Shown here: in pieces, positions 52,102 to 59,708 of the stretch
Layout of the letters: each line of letters begins with the position of its first letter
Numbering within the stretch: position 1 is the first letter of the stretch
Origin: Rhodocyclales bacterium
Lineage (GTDB): Bacteria; Pseudomonadota; Gammaproteobacteria; Burkholderiales; Rhodocyclaceae
Length of the DNA stretch: 64,000 nucleotides
Assembly (NCBI GenBank): GCA_003105015.1
Contig: PQAF01000048.1
Coordinates: 23,143 to 87,142, forward strand
Reading direction: 5' to 3'
Notes under the pieces: model-generated
The model's input: the letters and a program-made list of their open reading frames with translations, nothing else
The model's database searches: none
What the model was told of the DNA's origin: nothing
Position numbers and translations under genes: made by a program

Positions 52102-52157
52102 TCGCTGCGGGAGCGGCCTCCCGGCCGCGAAGCGGGCGATGAAGAAAGTCTTGCCCC

Positions 52158-52862
52158 TTGCCTGAAACCGGTTACATCGCCGTCTTCCTCGTCGGCCTGC
52201 TCGGCGGCACACACTGCATGGCCATGTGCGGCGGCATCGTCGGCGCGCTGACGGTCGGCACGCCGCCCGGCCGTCCGCAATGGCCGCTGCACCTCGCCTA
52301 CAACCTCGGCCGCATCTCCAGCTATGCCCTGGATGGCGCCGTGCTCGGCGCCATCGGCAGTGCCGGCTTGCTGCTCAACGAGGCGCTGCCGGTGCAGATG
52401 ACGTTGTACGTGCTGGCCAACCTGATGCTGGTGGCGCTCGGCCTGTACCTCATCGGCGTGCCGCAGGGACTGACTTTCCTCGAGCGCGGCGGGCAGAAAG
52501 TGTGGGCGCGCATCCAGCCGCTGACGCGCCGCTTTCTGCCGGCGACCTCGGTCTCGCGCGCCCTGCCGCTCGGCATGCTGTGGGGTTTCCTGCCTTGCGG
52601 CATGGTCTATTCGGTGCTCACCACGGCGCTGCTCACCGGCAGCGCCGTGCGCGGGGCGGGGCTGATGCTGGCCTTCGGCCTCGGCACGCTGCCCAACCTG
52701 CTGCTGGCAGGGTTTCTCCTGCGGCGCTTCCGCGACATCGTGCAGGGGCGCGCCGTGCGCCTCGTCTCGGGCCTGCTGGTGCTCGGCTTCGGCGTCTGGG
52801 GCCTGTTCAACGCCACGTCGCTCGGCGGCCGGCTGTGGCAGGGAATTGTCTGCACGGTCTAG
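52158..52862 (+). CDS. Sulfite exporter TauE/SafE-like (DsbD_2) membrane protein
   Basis: This 234-aa inner-membrane protein has about six helices and the motif GGTHCMAMCGGIVGAL with Cys/His/Met residues typical of the group linked to cbb3 and copper genes, plus GFLPCGMVYSVL and GLGTLPNLLLAG. A role in copper handling for oxidase assembly is inferred from family context (in Pseudomonas a homologue lies near ccoIS, hemN and anr). The start is TTG 52158 with no ATG nearby. A copy of the 12-mer is at 52467-52478. copA follows by 12 bp. Confidence 0.88.
   Translation: MPETGYIAVFLVGLLGGTHCMAMCGGIVGALTVGTPPGRPQWPLHLAYNLGRISSYALDGAVLGAIGSAGLLLNEALPVQMTLYVLANLMLVALGLYLIGVPQGLTFLERGGQKVWARIQPLTRRFLPATSVSRALPLGMLWGFLPCGMVYSVLTTALLTGSAVRGAGLMLAFGLGTLPNLLLAGFLLRRFRDIVQGRAVRLVSGLLVLGFGVWGLFNATSLGGRLWQGIVCTV
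52467..52478 (+). repeat. 12-mer GGACTGACTTTC, copy 2
   Basis: Exact copy inside the TauE/SafE-like gene, encoding Gly-Leu-Thr-Phe; flanks GCAG and CTCG. Confidence 0.7.
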
Positions 52863-52874
52863 AATCGAACAATC

Positions 52875-55271
52875 ATGAACGCGCCCGATTCCCGCAACAC
52901 CGTCGACCTGCCCATCGAGGGCATGACCTGCGCCGCCTGCGCGGCGCGCATCGAGCGGCAACTGAACAAGCTGCCCGGCGTCTCGGCGGCGGTGAATTTC
53001 GCCAGCGAGCGCGCCCATGTCGCGTTCGACGCCGACGCGGTGAGCCCGCCGCAGATCGTCGAGACCATCGAGAAGGCCGGCTTCAAGGTGCCGCCGCAGT
53101 CGCTCGACCTGGCCATCTCCGGCATGACCTGCGCCGCCTGTGCCACGCGCATCGAGACGGTGCTGAACAAGCTGCCCGGCGTCGAGGCCAACGTCAATTT
53201 CGCCAGCGAGAAGGCGAACATCCGCTACGTGCTCGGGCAGGCCGACGCGGCGGCCCTGATCGCCGCCGTGCGCCGCGCCGGCTACGATGCGCGCGAATCC
53301 GGCCTCGACACGCGCGCCGCCGAAAAGGAACGCAAGGCCGCCGCCTATCGGGCCGAGCTGAAGCGCTTCTGGATTTCCGTCGTCCTCACCCTGCCGCTGG
53401 TGGCGCAGATGGGCGCGATGTTCTCCGGCGAGCATGCCGACCTGCTGCCGCGCTGGCTGCAGCTCGCGCTCGCCACGCCGGTGCAGTTCTGGATCGGCTG
53501 GCGCTTCTACGTCGGCGCGTACCACGCGCTGCGCGGCGGGGCGGGGAACATGGACGTGCTGGTGGCGCTCGGCACCTCGATGGCCTGGGCCTTCAGCGCG
53601 GTGGTGACCGTGGCCGATCTGCATCACCACCACGTCTACTTCGAGGCCTCGGCCGCCGTCATCACCCTGGTGCTGATGGGGAAATTGCTGGAGGCGCGCG
53701 CCAAGGCGAAGACCTCGGCGGCCATCGAGGCGCTGATCCGCCTGCAGCCGCAGACGGCGCGCGTGCTGCGCGACGGCAAGCTGGTCGAGGTGCCGGTGGC
53801 GAGCCTCAATCCCGGCGACGTCTTCGTCGTGCGGCCGGGCGAGAGCGTGCCGGTCGACGGCGAGGTGGCGGAGGGCGCCTCCAGCGTGAATGAAGCCATG
53901 CTTACCGGCGAGAGCCTGCCCGTCGCCAAGCAAGCGGGCGAGAAGGTCTTCGCCGCCACGGTGAACGGCGAGGGAATGCTCACCTGCCGCGCCACCGGCG
54001 TCGGCAGCCACACTCTGCTGGCCGGCATCATCCGCATGGTCGAGCAGGCGCAGGGCTCGAAGGCGCCGGTGCAGCGCCTGGCCGACCGCATCTCGGCGGT
54101 CTTCGTGCCGGTGGTGACGGCCATCGCGCTGGTCGCCTTCGCCGGCTGGTGGCTGTTCACGGGCGACTTCACCAACGCCCTGGTCAACGCCGTCGCCGTG
54201 CTGGTGATCGCCTGCCCCTGCGCATTGGGCCTGGCGACGCCGACGGCGATCATGGTCGGCACCGGACGGGGCGCTGCTTCAGGCATTCTCGTCAAGAATG
54301 CCGAGGCACTGGAACTGGCGAAGAACGTCGAGGTGCTGGCGGTGGACAAGACGGGCACGCTGACGCAGGGCAAGCCGGAGGTGACGGATGTCGCGCCGGC
54401 CGGCGGCGTTGCGGAAACGGAACTCCTGCGCATCGCCGCCAGCCTGGAGCAGGGCGCCACGCACCCGCTCGCCGAGGCCATCGTCGCGCGGGCGCGCGGG
54501 CAGGGCATGGCGCTGGCGCAACCGGGCGAGCTGCGCGCCGTGCCGGGTAAGGGCCTCACGGCGGCGCTCGACGGCGAGGATTACGCCCTCGGCTCGCCGG
54601 CCTTCCTCGCCGAGCGCGGTGTGGCCGTGCCGGAGGCGCTGCTGGCGCCGCTGGCGAACGGCGGCAAGAGCGTCGTCGCCGTGTCGCGCGGACTGACTTT
54701 CCTCGGCCTCATCGGTGTTGCCGACCGCCTGCGGCCGAGTTCGCGCGCGGCCGTCGCGCGGCTCAAGGCGCAGGGGATCGAGGTGGTCATGCTCACCGGC
54801 GACAATCCGGCCACGGCGGCAGCCATTGCACGCGAGGCCGGCATCGATCGCTTCGAAGCGGAAGTGCTGCCGCAGGACAAGGCGGCGGCCATCGCCAGGC
54901 TCAAGTCCGGCGGCAAGCGCGTCGGCATGGTCGGCGACGGCATCAACGATGCGCCGGCGCTGGCGGCGGCGGACGTCTCCTTCGCCATCGGCGGCGGCTC
55001 CGACGTGGCGCTGGAGGCGGCCGACGTGACGCTGATGCGCAGCGACCTGCTCTCGGTGGCCGACGCCATCGACCTGTCGCGCGCCACCTTGTCGAAGATC
55101 CGCCAGAACCTGTTCTTCGCCTTCATCTACAATGTGCTCGGCATCCCGCTCGCGGCCATGGGCATGCTCAACCCGGTGATCGCCGGCGCCGCCATGGCGC
55201 TCAGCTCGGTCTCGGTGGTGAGCAACTCGCTGCTGCTGCGGCGCTGGCAACCCCAACGGAGAGATACATGA
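52875..55271 (+). CDS. copA: Copper-exporting P1B-type ATPase
   Basis: CopA pumps Cu+ out of the cytoplasm. The 798-aa protein has two N-terminal heavy-metal domains, each with GMTCAAC (about residues 16-22 and 84-90), the phosphatase motif TGES, the membrane motif ACPCALGLATPTA (CPC about 446), DKTGTLTQGKPE (about 490), HP in ATHPLAEA, and GDGINDAPALAAAD (about 688). Its stop overlaps the next ATG (ATGA). It is distinct from the cbb3-specific CcoI at 28.3 kb. No CueR-type promoter was recognised. It carries a 12-mer copy at 54690. Confidence 0.96.
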   Translation: MNAPDSRNTVDLPIEGMTCAACAARIERQLNKLPGVSAAVNFASERAHVAFDADAVSPPQIVETIEKAGFKVPPQSLDLAISGMTCAACATRIETVLNKLPGVEANVNFASEKANIRYVLGQADAAALIAAVRRAGYDARESGLDTRAAEKERKAAAYRAELKRFWISVVLTLPLVAQMGAMFSGEHADLLPRWLQLALATPVQFWIGWRFYVGAYHALRGGAGNMDVLVALGTSMAWAFSAVVTVADLHHHHVYFEASAAVITLVLMGKLLEARAKAKTSAAIEALIRLQPQTARVLRDGKLVEVPVASLNPGDVFVVRPGESVPVDGEVAEGASSVNEAMLTGESLPVAKQAGEKVFAATVNGEGMLTCRATGVGSHTLLAGIIRMVEQAQGSKAPVQRLADRISAVFVPVVTAIALVAFAGWWLFTGDFTNALVNAVAVLVIACPCALGLATPTAIMVGTGRGAASGILVKNAEALELAKNVEVLAVDKTGTLTQGKPEVTDVAPAGGVAETELLRIAASLEQGATHPLAEAIVARARGQGMALAQPGELRAVPGKGLTAALDGEDYALGSPAFLAERGVAVPEALLAPLANGGKSVVAVSRGLTFLGLIGVADRLRPSSRAAVARLKAQGIEVVMLTGDNPATAAAIAREAGIDRFEAEVLPQDKAAAIARLKSGGKRVGMVGDGINDAPALAAADVSFAIGGGSDVALEAADVTLMRSDLLSVADAIDLSRATLSKIRQNLFFAFIYNVLGIPLAAMGMLNPVIAGAAMALSSVSVVSNSLLLRRWQPQRRDT
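54690..54701 (+). repeat. 12-mer GGACTGACTTTC, copy 3
   Basis: Exact copy inside copA, again encoding Gly-Leu-Thr-Phe (SRGLTFLG); flanks GCGC and CTCGG. Confidence 0.7.
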
Positions 55272-55747
55272 TCAGAAACATTCTGTTCGCCGTGTTGTGC
55301 GGACTGACTTTCGCGGCGCAGGCGCAGACGACGCTCGGTGCCAACGAGCCGCCCATTTTCGACGCCGCCCGCATCGGCTCCGCCGCCGAGGTGGACAAGA
55401 TCCTCAAGGCCAATCCGGCCATGCGCGATGCGCGCAACCAGCTCGGCTCGACGCCGTTGCACCTCGCCGCCACCAACCTCGACAGCGGGCCGCTGAAAGT
55501 GCTGATTGCCGCCGGCGCCGAGGTCAACGCCCGCGACAAGGAGGACAACACGCCGCTGCACATGGCGGCCTATGTCGGGCGATCGGATGCCGCACGCCTG
55601 CTGCTCGAAGCCGGCGCCGACGTGAATGCCAAGTCGACGGGCGGCCGCACGCCGCTGTCGCTGGCGCGCAAGACGCGCGCCGACGAGACGGCGGGCATCA
55701 TTTCCCTCTGGGTGCTGAAGGGCTGCAAGCCCGGCAAGCCCTGTTGA
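55268..55747 (+). CDS. Secreted ankyrin-repeat protein
   Basis: This 159-aa precursor has a signal peptide (MIRNILFAVLCGLTFAAQAQ) and about three to four ankyrin repeats (LGSTPLHLAATNLDSGPLKVLI, DNTPLHMAAYVGRSDAARLLLEAGADVN, GGRTPLSLARKT), ending with WVLKGCKPGKPC. It is probably periplasmic. The two C-terminal Cys could bind metal or form a disulfide. It is translationally coupled to copA (ATGA), so a role in copper tolerance is likely but unproven. A 12-mer copy lies in the signal peptide. Confidence 0.87.
   Translation: MIRNILFAVLCGLTFAAQAQTTLGANEPPIFDAARIGSAAEVDKILKANPAMRDARNQLGSTPLHLAATNLDSGPLKVLIAAGAEVNARDKEDNTPLHMAAYVGRSDAARLLLEAGADVNAKSTGGRTPLSLARKTRADETAGIISLWVLKGCKPGKPC
55301..55312 (+). 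repeat. 12-mer GGACTGACTTTC, copy 4
   Basis: Exact copy inside the signal peptide codons of the ankyrin gene, encoding Gly-Leu-Thr-Phe; flanks GTGC and GCGG. It is 600 bp from copy 3. Confidence 0.7.
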
Positions 55748-55750
55748 TCC

Positions 55751-55788
55751 CCTCACCCCGGCCCTCTCCCCGCCAGCGGGGCGAGGGA
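55751..55788. repeat. REP-like palindrome after the ankyrin gene
   Basis: CCCTCACCCCGG precedes an imperfect hairpin CCCTCTCCCCGC/GCGGGGCGAGGG. It belongs to the same CCCTCTCCCC-type REP family as the element in ccoQ. It fills the 67-bp gap between the ankyrin gene and copZ and may stabilise or attenuate the copper transcript. Confidence 0.72.
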
Positions 55789-55814
55789 GAAGTTGGCTGC
55801 GAAAGGAAACGATT

Positions 55815-56021
55815 ATGGAAACCACCACCCTCAAGGTCGAAGGCATGTCCTGCGGCGGCTGCGTGAAGAGCGTCACCAACGTGCTCACCGCGCTGCCCGG
55901 CGTGGCGAAGGCGGAAGTCTCGCTGGAGAACAAGAGCGCGCACGTCGAGTTCGAGGCCGGGCGCGTCACGCGCGAGGACATGAAGCGGGTCATCGTGGAC
56001 GCCGGCTTCGAAGCGGAGTGA
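55815..56021 (+). CDS. copZ: Copper chaperone CopZ-like (HMA domain)
   Basis: This 68-aa single heavy-metal-associated domain has the Cu-binding loop GMSCGGC and the usual beta-alpha-beta-beta-alpha-beta pattern (TTLKVEGM, VTNVLTALPGVAKAEVSLEN, AHVEFEAG, MKRVIVDAGFEAE). It probably carries Cu+ to CopA. The SD is GAAAGGAAAC. Its stop overlaps the GTG start of the next gene. Confidence 0.93.
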   Translation: METTTLKVEGMSCGGCVKSVTNVLTALPGVAKAEVSLENKSAHVEFEAGRVTREDMKRVIVDAGFEAE

Positions 56022-57175
56022 GCAAGCACCCCCTCTGGCTGGTCGGCTTCCGCCCCTTCTTCGCGCTGGCCTGCCTGTCCGGCATCGTCCTGCCCGTCGC
56101 CTGGGCGCTGATGTTCGCCGGCGTGCTCGATGCGCCGGCGGCGGCGTTCACGTCGGTCCAGTGGCATGCCCACGAGATGTTCTTCGGCTTCGGCTGGGCC
56201 ATGCTGGGCGGCTTCCTGCTCACCGCGAGCAAGAACTGGGTGAAGATCCGCGGCTACCATGGCGCCGCGCTGGTCTTCCTCGTTTCCGCCTGGGTCTTCG
56301 AGCGCCTCGGCATGTGGTTCGGCGCCGCCTGGCCGCAGCCGCTGTTCCTGCTCTCCAACCAGCTGTTCCTCGTCGCCATCGTGGCCATGCTGCTGTGGAC
56401 CCTGCTGCGCCACCGCGACAGCGACGGCTACCGCAAGGACAACATTTTCTTCCTGCTCCTGCTGCCGCTGTTCCCCGTGTCGAAGACACTGCTCCTCGAC
56501 GGGCCCTGGGGCCAGGCCGGCCAGCTGATGGCGCTCGGCCTGTTCCGTCTTGCTTTCCTCATCATGCTCGAGCGCACGCTGACGGATTTCATGAAGGGCG
56601 TGTTCAAGGCGGAGATCCTGCGCCATCCGCTGCTCGACGGCGCCATCAAGGCGATCGCCCTGGCGCTGGCCTTCGCCGGCTTCCTGCCGCCCCTGGCGAC
56701 GGCCGGCCTGGCGGCGCTGCTGGCGCTGCTGCTGCTTGCCCGCTTCGCCTACTGGCAGCCGCGGCTGGCCTTCACGCGCCTCGACATCGGCGTCATGCAC
56801 CTCGGCTACCTCGCCATCGTCGGCCAGCTGCTGGTGCTGGCCTTCGAACAGGCCACCCACAGCGTCTGGGTCGGCAGCGTGTCCATCCACCTGTTCACCT
56901 TCGGCGTCATGGGCCTGATCATTCCGGCCATGATCGTGCGCATCTCGAAAGGACACACCGGCCGCAAGGTGACCTTCGACGCCATGGACAAGGCCGTGCT
57001 GTGGATCATGATCGCGGCGCTGGCATTGCGCGTCGTGGCGCCGCAGATTGCCCCCGGCGCCTACCTGCTGTGGGTCGACCTCGCCGCCGCCGGCTGGGCT
57101 GCGGCCTTCGCCATCCTCGCCTGGCGCGTGATTCCCTTCCTGCTGCAGCCCAGGATAGACGGCCGGGAGCATTGA
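56018..57175 (+). CDS. nnrS: Second NnrS family protein
   Basis: This 385-aa protein has about 12 helices and the NnrS pattern FRPFFALACLSG, WHAHEMFFGFGWAMLGGFLLTASKNW, RTLTDFMKGVF and FGVMGLIIPAMIVRISKGHTGR. It would bind heme and possibly copper. The start is GTG 56018, overlapping the copZ stop (GTGA), so this NnrS is physically tied to the copper genes rather than to the Dnr locus. It is distinct from the 48.2-kb paralogue. Confidence 0.92.
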   Translation: MSKHPLWLVGFRPFFALACLSGIVLPVAWALMFAGVLDAPAAAFTSVQWHAHEMFFGFGWAMLGGFLLTASKNWVKIRGYHGAALVFLVSAWVFERLGMWFGAAWPQPLFLLSNQLFLVAIVAMLLWTLLRHRDSDGYRKDNIFFLLLLPLFPVSKTLLLDGPWGQAGQLMALGLFRLAFLIMLERTLTDFMKGVFKAEILRHPLLDGAIKAIALALAFAGFLPPLATAGLAALLALLLLARFAYWQPRLAFTRLDIGVMHLGYLAIVGQLLVLAFEQATHSVWVGSVSIHLFTFGVMGLIIPAMIVRISKGHTGRKVTFDAMDKAVLWIMIAALALRVVAPQIAPGAYLLWVDLAAAGWAAAFAILAWRVIPFLLQPRIDGREH

Positions 57176-57189
57176 TAGCGATCGTCTAT
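57175..57189. promoter_or_regulatory. OxyR-like half site upstream of the ZIP gene
   Basis: ATAG-N7-CTAT (57175-57189) lies 57 bp before the ZIP start, partly overlapping the end of the nnrS2 gene. It matches a single OxyR half element; no second element is seen at the expected spacing. Confidence 0.35.
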
Positions 57190-57246
57190 CGCAGTCATCG
57201 CCACAATCAACTTCCTGCACTACGGCGGCTTGCCTAAACTCTCTCC

Positions 57247-58176
57247 ATGGAAATTGCCCAGACTTCGCAAACCGGCTGGCTAGACACGCTGCGTGCGCAT
57301 GCGCGCGAACATGCCTTCGCCGCCTGGGGCCTTGGCCTTTCCGCCCTGGCCGTCGTCCTGCTTCTCGCCCAGAGCCTGGTGCAGGTCATCGCCGGCGAAG
57401 CCACTGCGGTGCTGCGCTATGCCCTGGCCGGCGGTGCGGCAGGCTTCATTGCCACCGCGCTCGGCGCCGTGCCGGCGCTGTTCCTGCGCGGCATTCCGCA
57501 GCGGGTGGAAGACAGCATGCTCGGCATGGCGGCCGGCATGATGCTCGCCGCCAGCGCCTTCTCGCTGCTCCTGCCGGGACTGGAAGCGGGCGCCGGCATA
57601 CTCGGCAGCAAGCCTTTCGGCGCCGGCGTCGTCGTGCTGGGCATGGCCCTCGGCGTCCTCCTGATGCTCGGCCTCGATGCCTTCACCCCGCACGAGCACG
57701 ACAAGACCGGCCCGTGCGGACCGGGTTACGAGCGCTGCGGCCGCGTCTGGCTGTTCGTCTTTGCCATCGCCCTGCACAACCTGCCCGAAGGCATGGCCAT
57801 CGGCGTCGGCTTCTCCCATGCCGACATGGGCGTCGGGCTGCCGCTCGTCACGGCGATCGCCTTGCAGGACATTCCGGAGGGGCTGGCCGTCGCCTTGGCC
57901 CTGCGCGGCGCCGGCCTGACGCCGACGACCGCCGTGCTGGTCGCCGGCGCCAGCGGCCTGCTCGAACCGGTGGGGGCCTTGCTCGGCGTCGGCCTCGCCA
58001 GCGGCCTGGCCGTCGCCTATCCGGTCGGGCTGGGTCTTGCCGCCGGCGCCATGATCTTCGTCGTCTCGCACGAGGTCATTCCGGAAACGCATCGCAACGG
58101 CCACCAGACGCCGGCGACCATCGGCCTGATGGCCGGCTTTGCGTTGATGATGGCGCTCGACACCACCCTGGGCTGA
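57247..58176 (+). CDS. ZIP family divalent metal transporter
   Basis: This 309-aa inner-membrane protein of the ZIP/ZupT group imports zinc or other divalent metals. The binding helices are visible as HNLPEGMAIGVGFSHADMG (about residue 177) and ALQDIPEGLAVALALRGAG, with a later SHEVIPETHRNGHQ. An N-terminal extension of about 70 residues precedes the core. terB-like follows 3 bp downstream. Substrate specificity cannot be read from sequence. Confidence 0.92.
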   Translation: MEIAQTSQTGWLDTLRAHAREHAFAAWGLGLSALAVVLLLAQSLVQVIAGEATAVLRYALAGGAAGFIATALGAVPALFLRGIPQRVEDSMLGMAAGMMLAASAFSLLLPGLEAGAGILGSKPFGAGVVVLGMALGVLLMLGLDAFTPHEHDKTGPCGPGYERCGRVWLFVFAIALHNLPEGMAIGVGFSHADMGVGLPLVTAIALQDIPEGLAVALALRGAGLTPTTAVLVAGASGLLEPVGALLGVGLASGLAVAYPVGLGLAAGAMIFVVSHEVIPETHRNGHQTPATIGLMAGFALMMALDTTLG

Positions 58177-58179
58177 GCG

Positions 58180-58623
58180 ATGCTGTCCGCCATCCGCGAT
58201 TTCTTCGACCGCAACATCGGCGGCGCCCCGGCGCAGGACGGGCATACCATCGAACTCGCCACCGCCGCCCTGCTGGTCGAGGTGATGCGCATCGACGCCG
58301 AGACGTCGGACGCCGAGCGCGCGACCGTCCAGCGCGCCATCCGCGAGAAATTCGGCCTCAGCGAAGCCGAAACGTCGGCCCTGGTCGCACTGGCGGAGGA
58401 AGAGATGCGCCAGGCCACCGACTACTACCAGTTCACCTCCCTGATCAACCAGCGCTTCACCCAGGCACAGAAGGAACGCGTGCTGGAGCTGATGTGGCGC
58501 GTGGCCTACGCCGACGCGGCGATCGACGCCCACGAGCAGCACCTGATGCGCAAGATCGCCGCCCTGCTGTACGTGCCCGACAGCGCCTACATCGCCGCCA
58601 AGCTGCGCGCCCGCGACGCCTGA
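58180..58623 (+). CDS. TerB-family protein
   Basis: This 147-aa all-helical acidic protein of the TerB-like group has LATAALLVEVMRIDAETSDAE, LSEAETSALVALAEEE, LMWRVAYADAAIDAHEQHLMRKIA. The family is linked to tellurite resistance and to membrane stress by association only. It is translated 3 bp after the ZIP gene and ends the plus-strand copper/metal run. Confidence 0.88.
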   Translation: MLSAIRDFFDRNIGGAPAQDGHTIELATAALLVEVMRIDAETSDAERATVQRAIREKFGLSEAETSALVALAEEEMRQATDYYQFTSLINQRFTQAQKERVLELMWRVAYADAAIDAHEQHLMRKIAALLYVPDSAYIAAKLRARDA

Positions 58624-58648
58624 ACGGACGAATTTCTTCGCCTAGGTC

Positions 58649-58679
58649 AAATCCGCGCGCGGATTTCCCTTGCTAGAAT
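58649..58679 (+). promoter_or_regulatory. 18-bp perfect palindrome over a promoter
   Basis: AAATCCGCGCGCGGATTT (58649-58666) is a perfect inverted repeat that covers the expected -35 position of a promoter with -10 TAGAAT (58674-58679), 28 bp before the cytochrome start. This is the geometry of a repressor operator, or of an activator at -28. Confidence 0.6.
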
Positions 58680-58706
58680 CCAAGCCATTGATTATAGGAG
58701 GAGAAA

Positions 58707-59153
58707 TTGAAAAAACTTATACCCGCATTGCTGGCGTTTTCCGCCGCATTTCCGGCGCTTGCCGACGACATCACCTACGCCAAGCACATCCGCCCGCTCT
58801 GGGATGACAAGTGCGAGCGCTGCCACGGCACGAGCGCGCCGCCCTACGAAGTCTTCCTCAAGGACAAGAAGACGTTCGAGCTCGACGACAAGGGGCCGCG
58901 CATGGACAGCTACGAGAGCTTCGTCTTCTTCCTCACCGGGCCGCAAGCCGGCGCCCTCATGCGCCGCCTGGACGACGGCAGCAACACCAAGGACGGCCAG
59001 CCCGGCAACATGTACCGGCACCTCGGCCGCGGCGAACAGCGCAAGGAGAACCTTCAGATTTTCAAGCAGTGGATCGGCGAGGGCGCCTGGATCGTGAAGG
59101 GCGCCGGCGAACTTTCGAAGGACGAGATCCAGAAAATCAAGGCGGCGAAATGA
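58707..59153 (+). CDS. Periplasmic monoheme cytochrome c-like protein
   Basis: This 148-aa precursor has a signal peptide (residues 1-19) and one heme site CERCH (36-40) in IRPLWDDKCERCHG, the opening of planctomycete-type/PSCyt cytochrome domains, then Lys- and Asp-rich sequence. The C-terminal region IFKQWIGEGAWI resembles the end of such domains. No partner oxidase is adjacent. The start is TTG 58707 with AGGAGG 6 bp upstream and no ATG alternative. Expression probably depends on the palindrome just upstream. Confidence 0.85.
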   Translation: MKKLIPALLAFSAAFPALADDITYAKHIRPLWDDKCERCHGTSAPPYEVFLKDKKTFELDDKGPRMDSYESFVFFLTGPQAGALMRRLDDGSNTKDGQPGNMYRHLGRGEQRKENLQIFKQWIGEGAWIVKGAGELSKDEIQKIKAAK

Positions 59154-59156
59154 GCG

Positions 59157-59185
59157 CTGCGGCCGGGCTTGCCGCCCGGCCGCAG
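59157..59185. terminator. Long perfect hairpin between convergent cytochrome and dps genes
   Basis: A 12-bp perfect stem CTGCGGCCGGGC/GCCCGGCCGCAG with loop TTGCC lies 3 bp after the cytochrome stop and 4 bp from the dps stop. There is no T tract, so it is probably a bidirectional mRNA-end hairpin rather than a classic intrinsic terminator. Confidence 0.6.
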
Positions 59186-59189
59186 GCAA

Positions 59190-59684
59190 TCACTCCTCGA
59201 GGACGCTGCGCAGCATCCAGGCCGTCTTCTCGTGCACTTCCAGGCGCTGCGTGAGCAGGTCGGCGGTCGGCTGGTCGTTGGCCTTTTCCACCAGCGGGAA
59301 GACGGAGCGCGCAGTGCGCGCGGTCGCTTCCTGGGCGGCGACGAGGTGGCGGACCATGTCCATCGCCTTCGGCACGCCGTCCACTTCCTTGATCGAAGCC
59401 AGCTTGACGAATTCCTTGTAGGTGCCGGGCGCGGGGATGCCGAGGGAGCGGATGCGCTCGGCGATCAGGTCGAGGGCGTTCCACTGCTCGGTGTACTGCG
59501 CCATGAACATCGCGTGCAGCGAATTGAACATCGGCCCGGTCACGTTCCAGTGGAAATTGTGCGTCATCAGGTAGAGGGTGTAGCTGTCGGCCAGCAGGCG
59601 CGACAGGCCCTTGGCGATCTTCGCCCGGTCGGCGGCGGAGATGCCGATGTCGATGACGGGGGCGGGGTTCTTTTTCGCTTTCAT
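59190..59684 (-). CDS. dps: Dps/ferritin-like DNA-protection protein
   Basis: Dps is a dodecameric ferritin-like protein that oxidises Fe(II) with peroxide and protects DNA. The 164-aa protein has THNFHWNVTGPMFNSLHAMF with the ferroxidase His/Asp/Glu set and ALDLIAERIRSLG. ATG 59684 is chosen (AGGAG 6 bp upstream); GTG 59690 is in frame. It starts 24 bp after ahpF on the same strand, so it completes an ahpC-ahpF-dps peroxide operon. Confidence 0.95.
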   Translation of the reverse strand: MKAKKNPAPVIDIGISAADRAKIAKGLSRLLADSYTLYLMTHNFHWNVTGPMFNSLHAMFMAQYTEQWNALDLIAERIRSLGIPAPGTYKEFVKLASIKEVDGVPKAMDMVRHLVAAQEATARTARSVFPLVEKANDQPTADLLTQRLEVHEKTAWMLRSVLEE

Positions 59685-59708
59685 GATCACTCCTTTCAGA
59701 CGATAGAT

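Noticed and set aside
52083..54011. Long minus-strand open frame (642 aa) over hemN/TauE/copA
   Set aside because: Antisense to well-supported genes; Arg/Gly/His-rich composition typical of GC-rich shadow frames, with no recognisable motif.
55127..57220. Long minus-strand open frame (697 aa) over the ankyrin, copZ and nnrS2 genes
   Set aside because: Antisense shadow; Gln/Glu/Arg-rich low-complexity sequence and no domain pattern.
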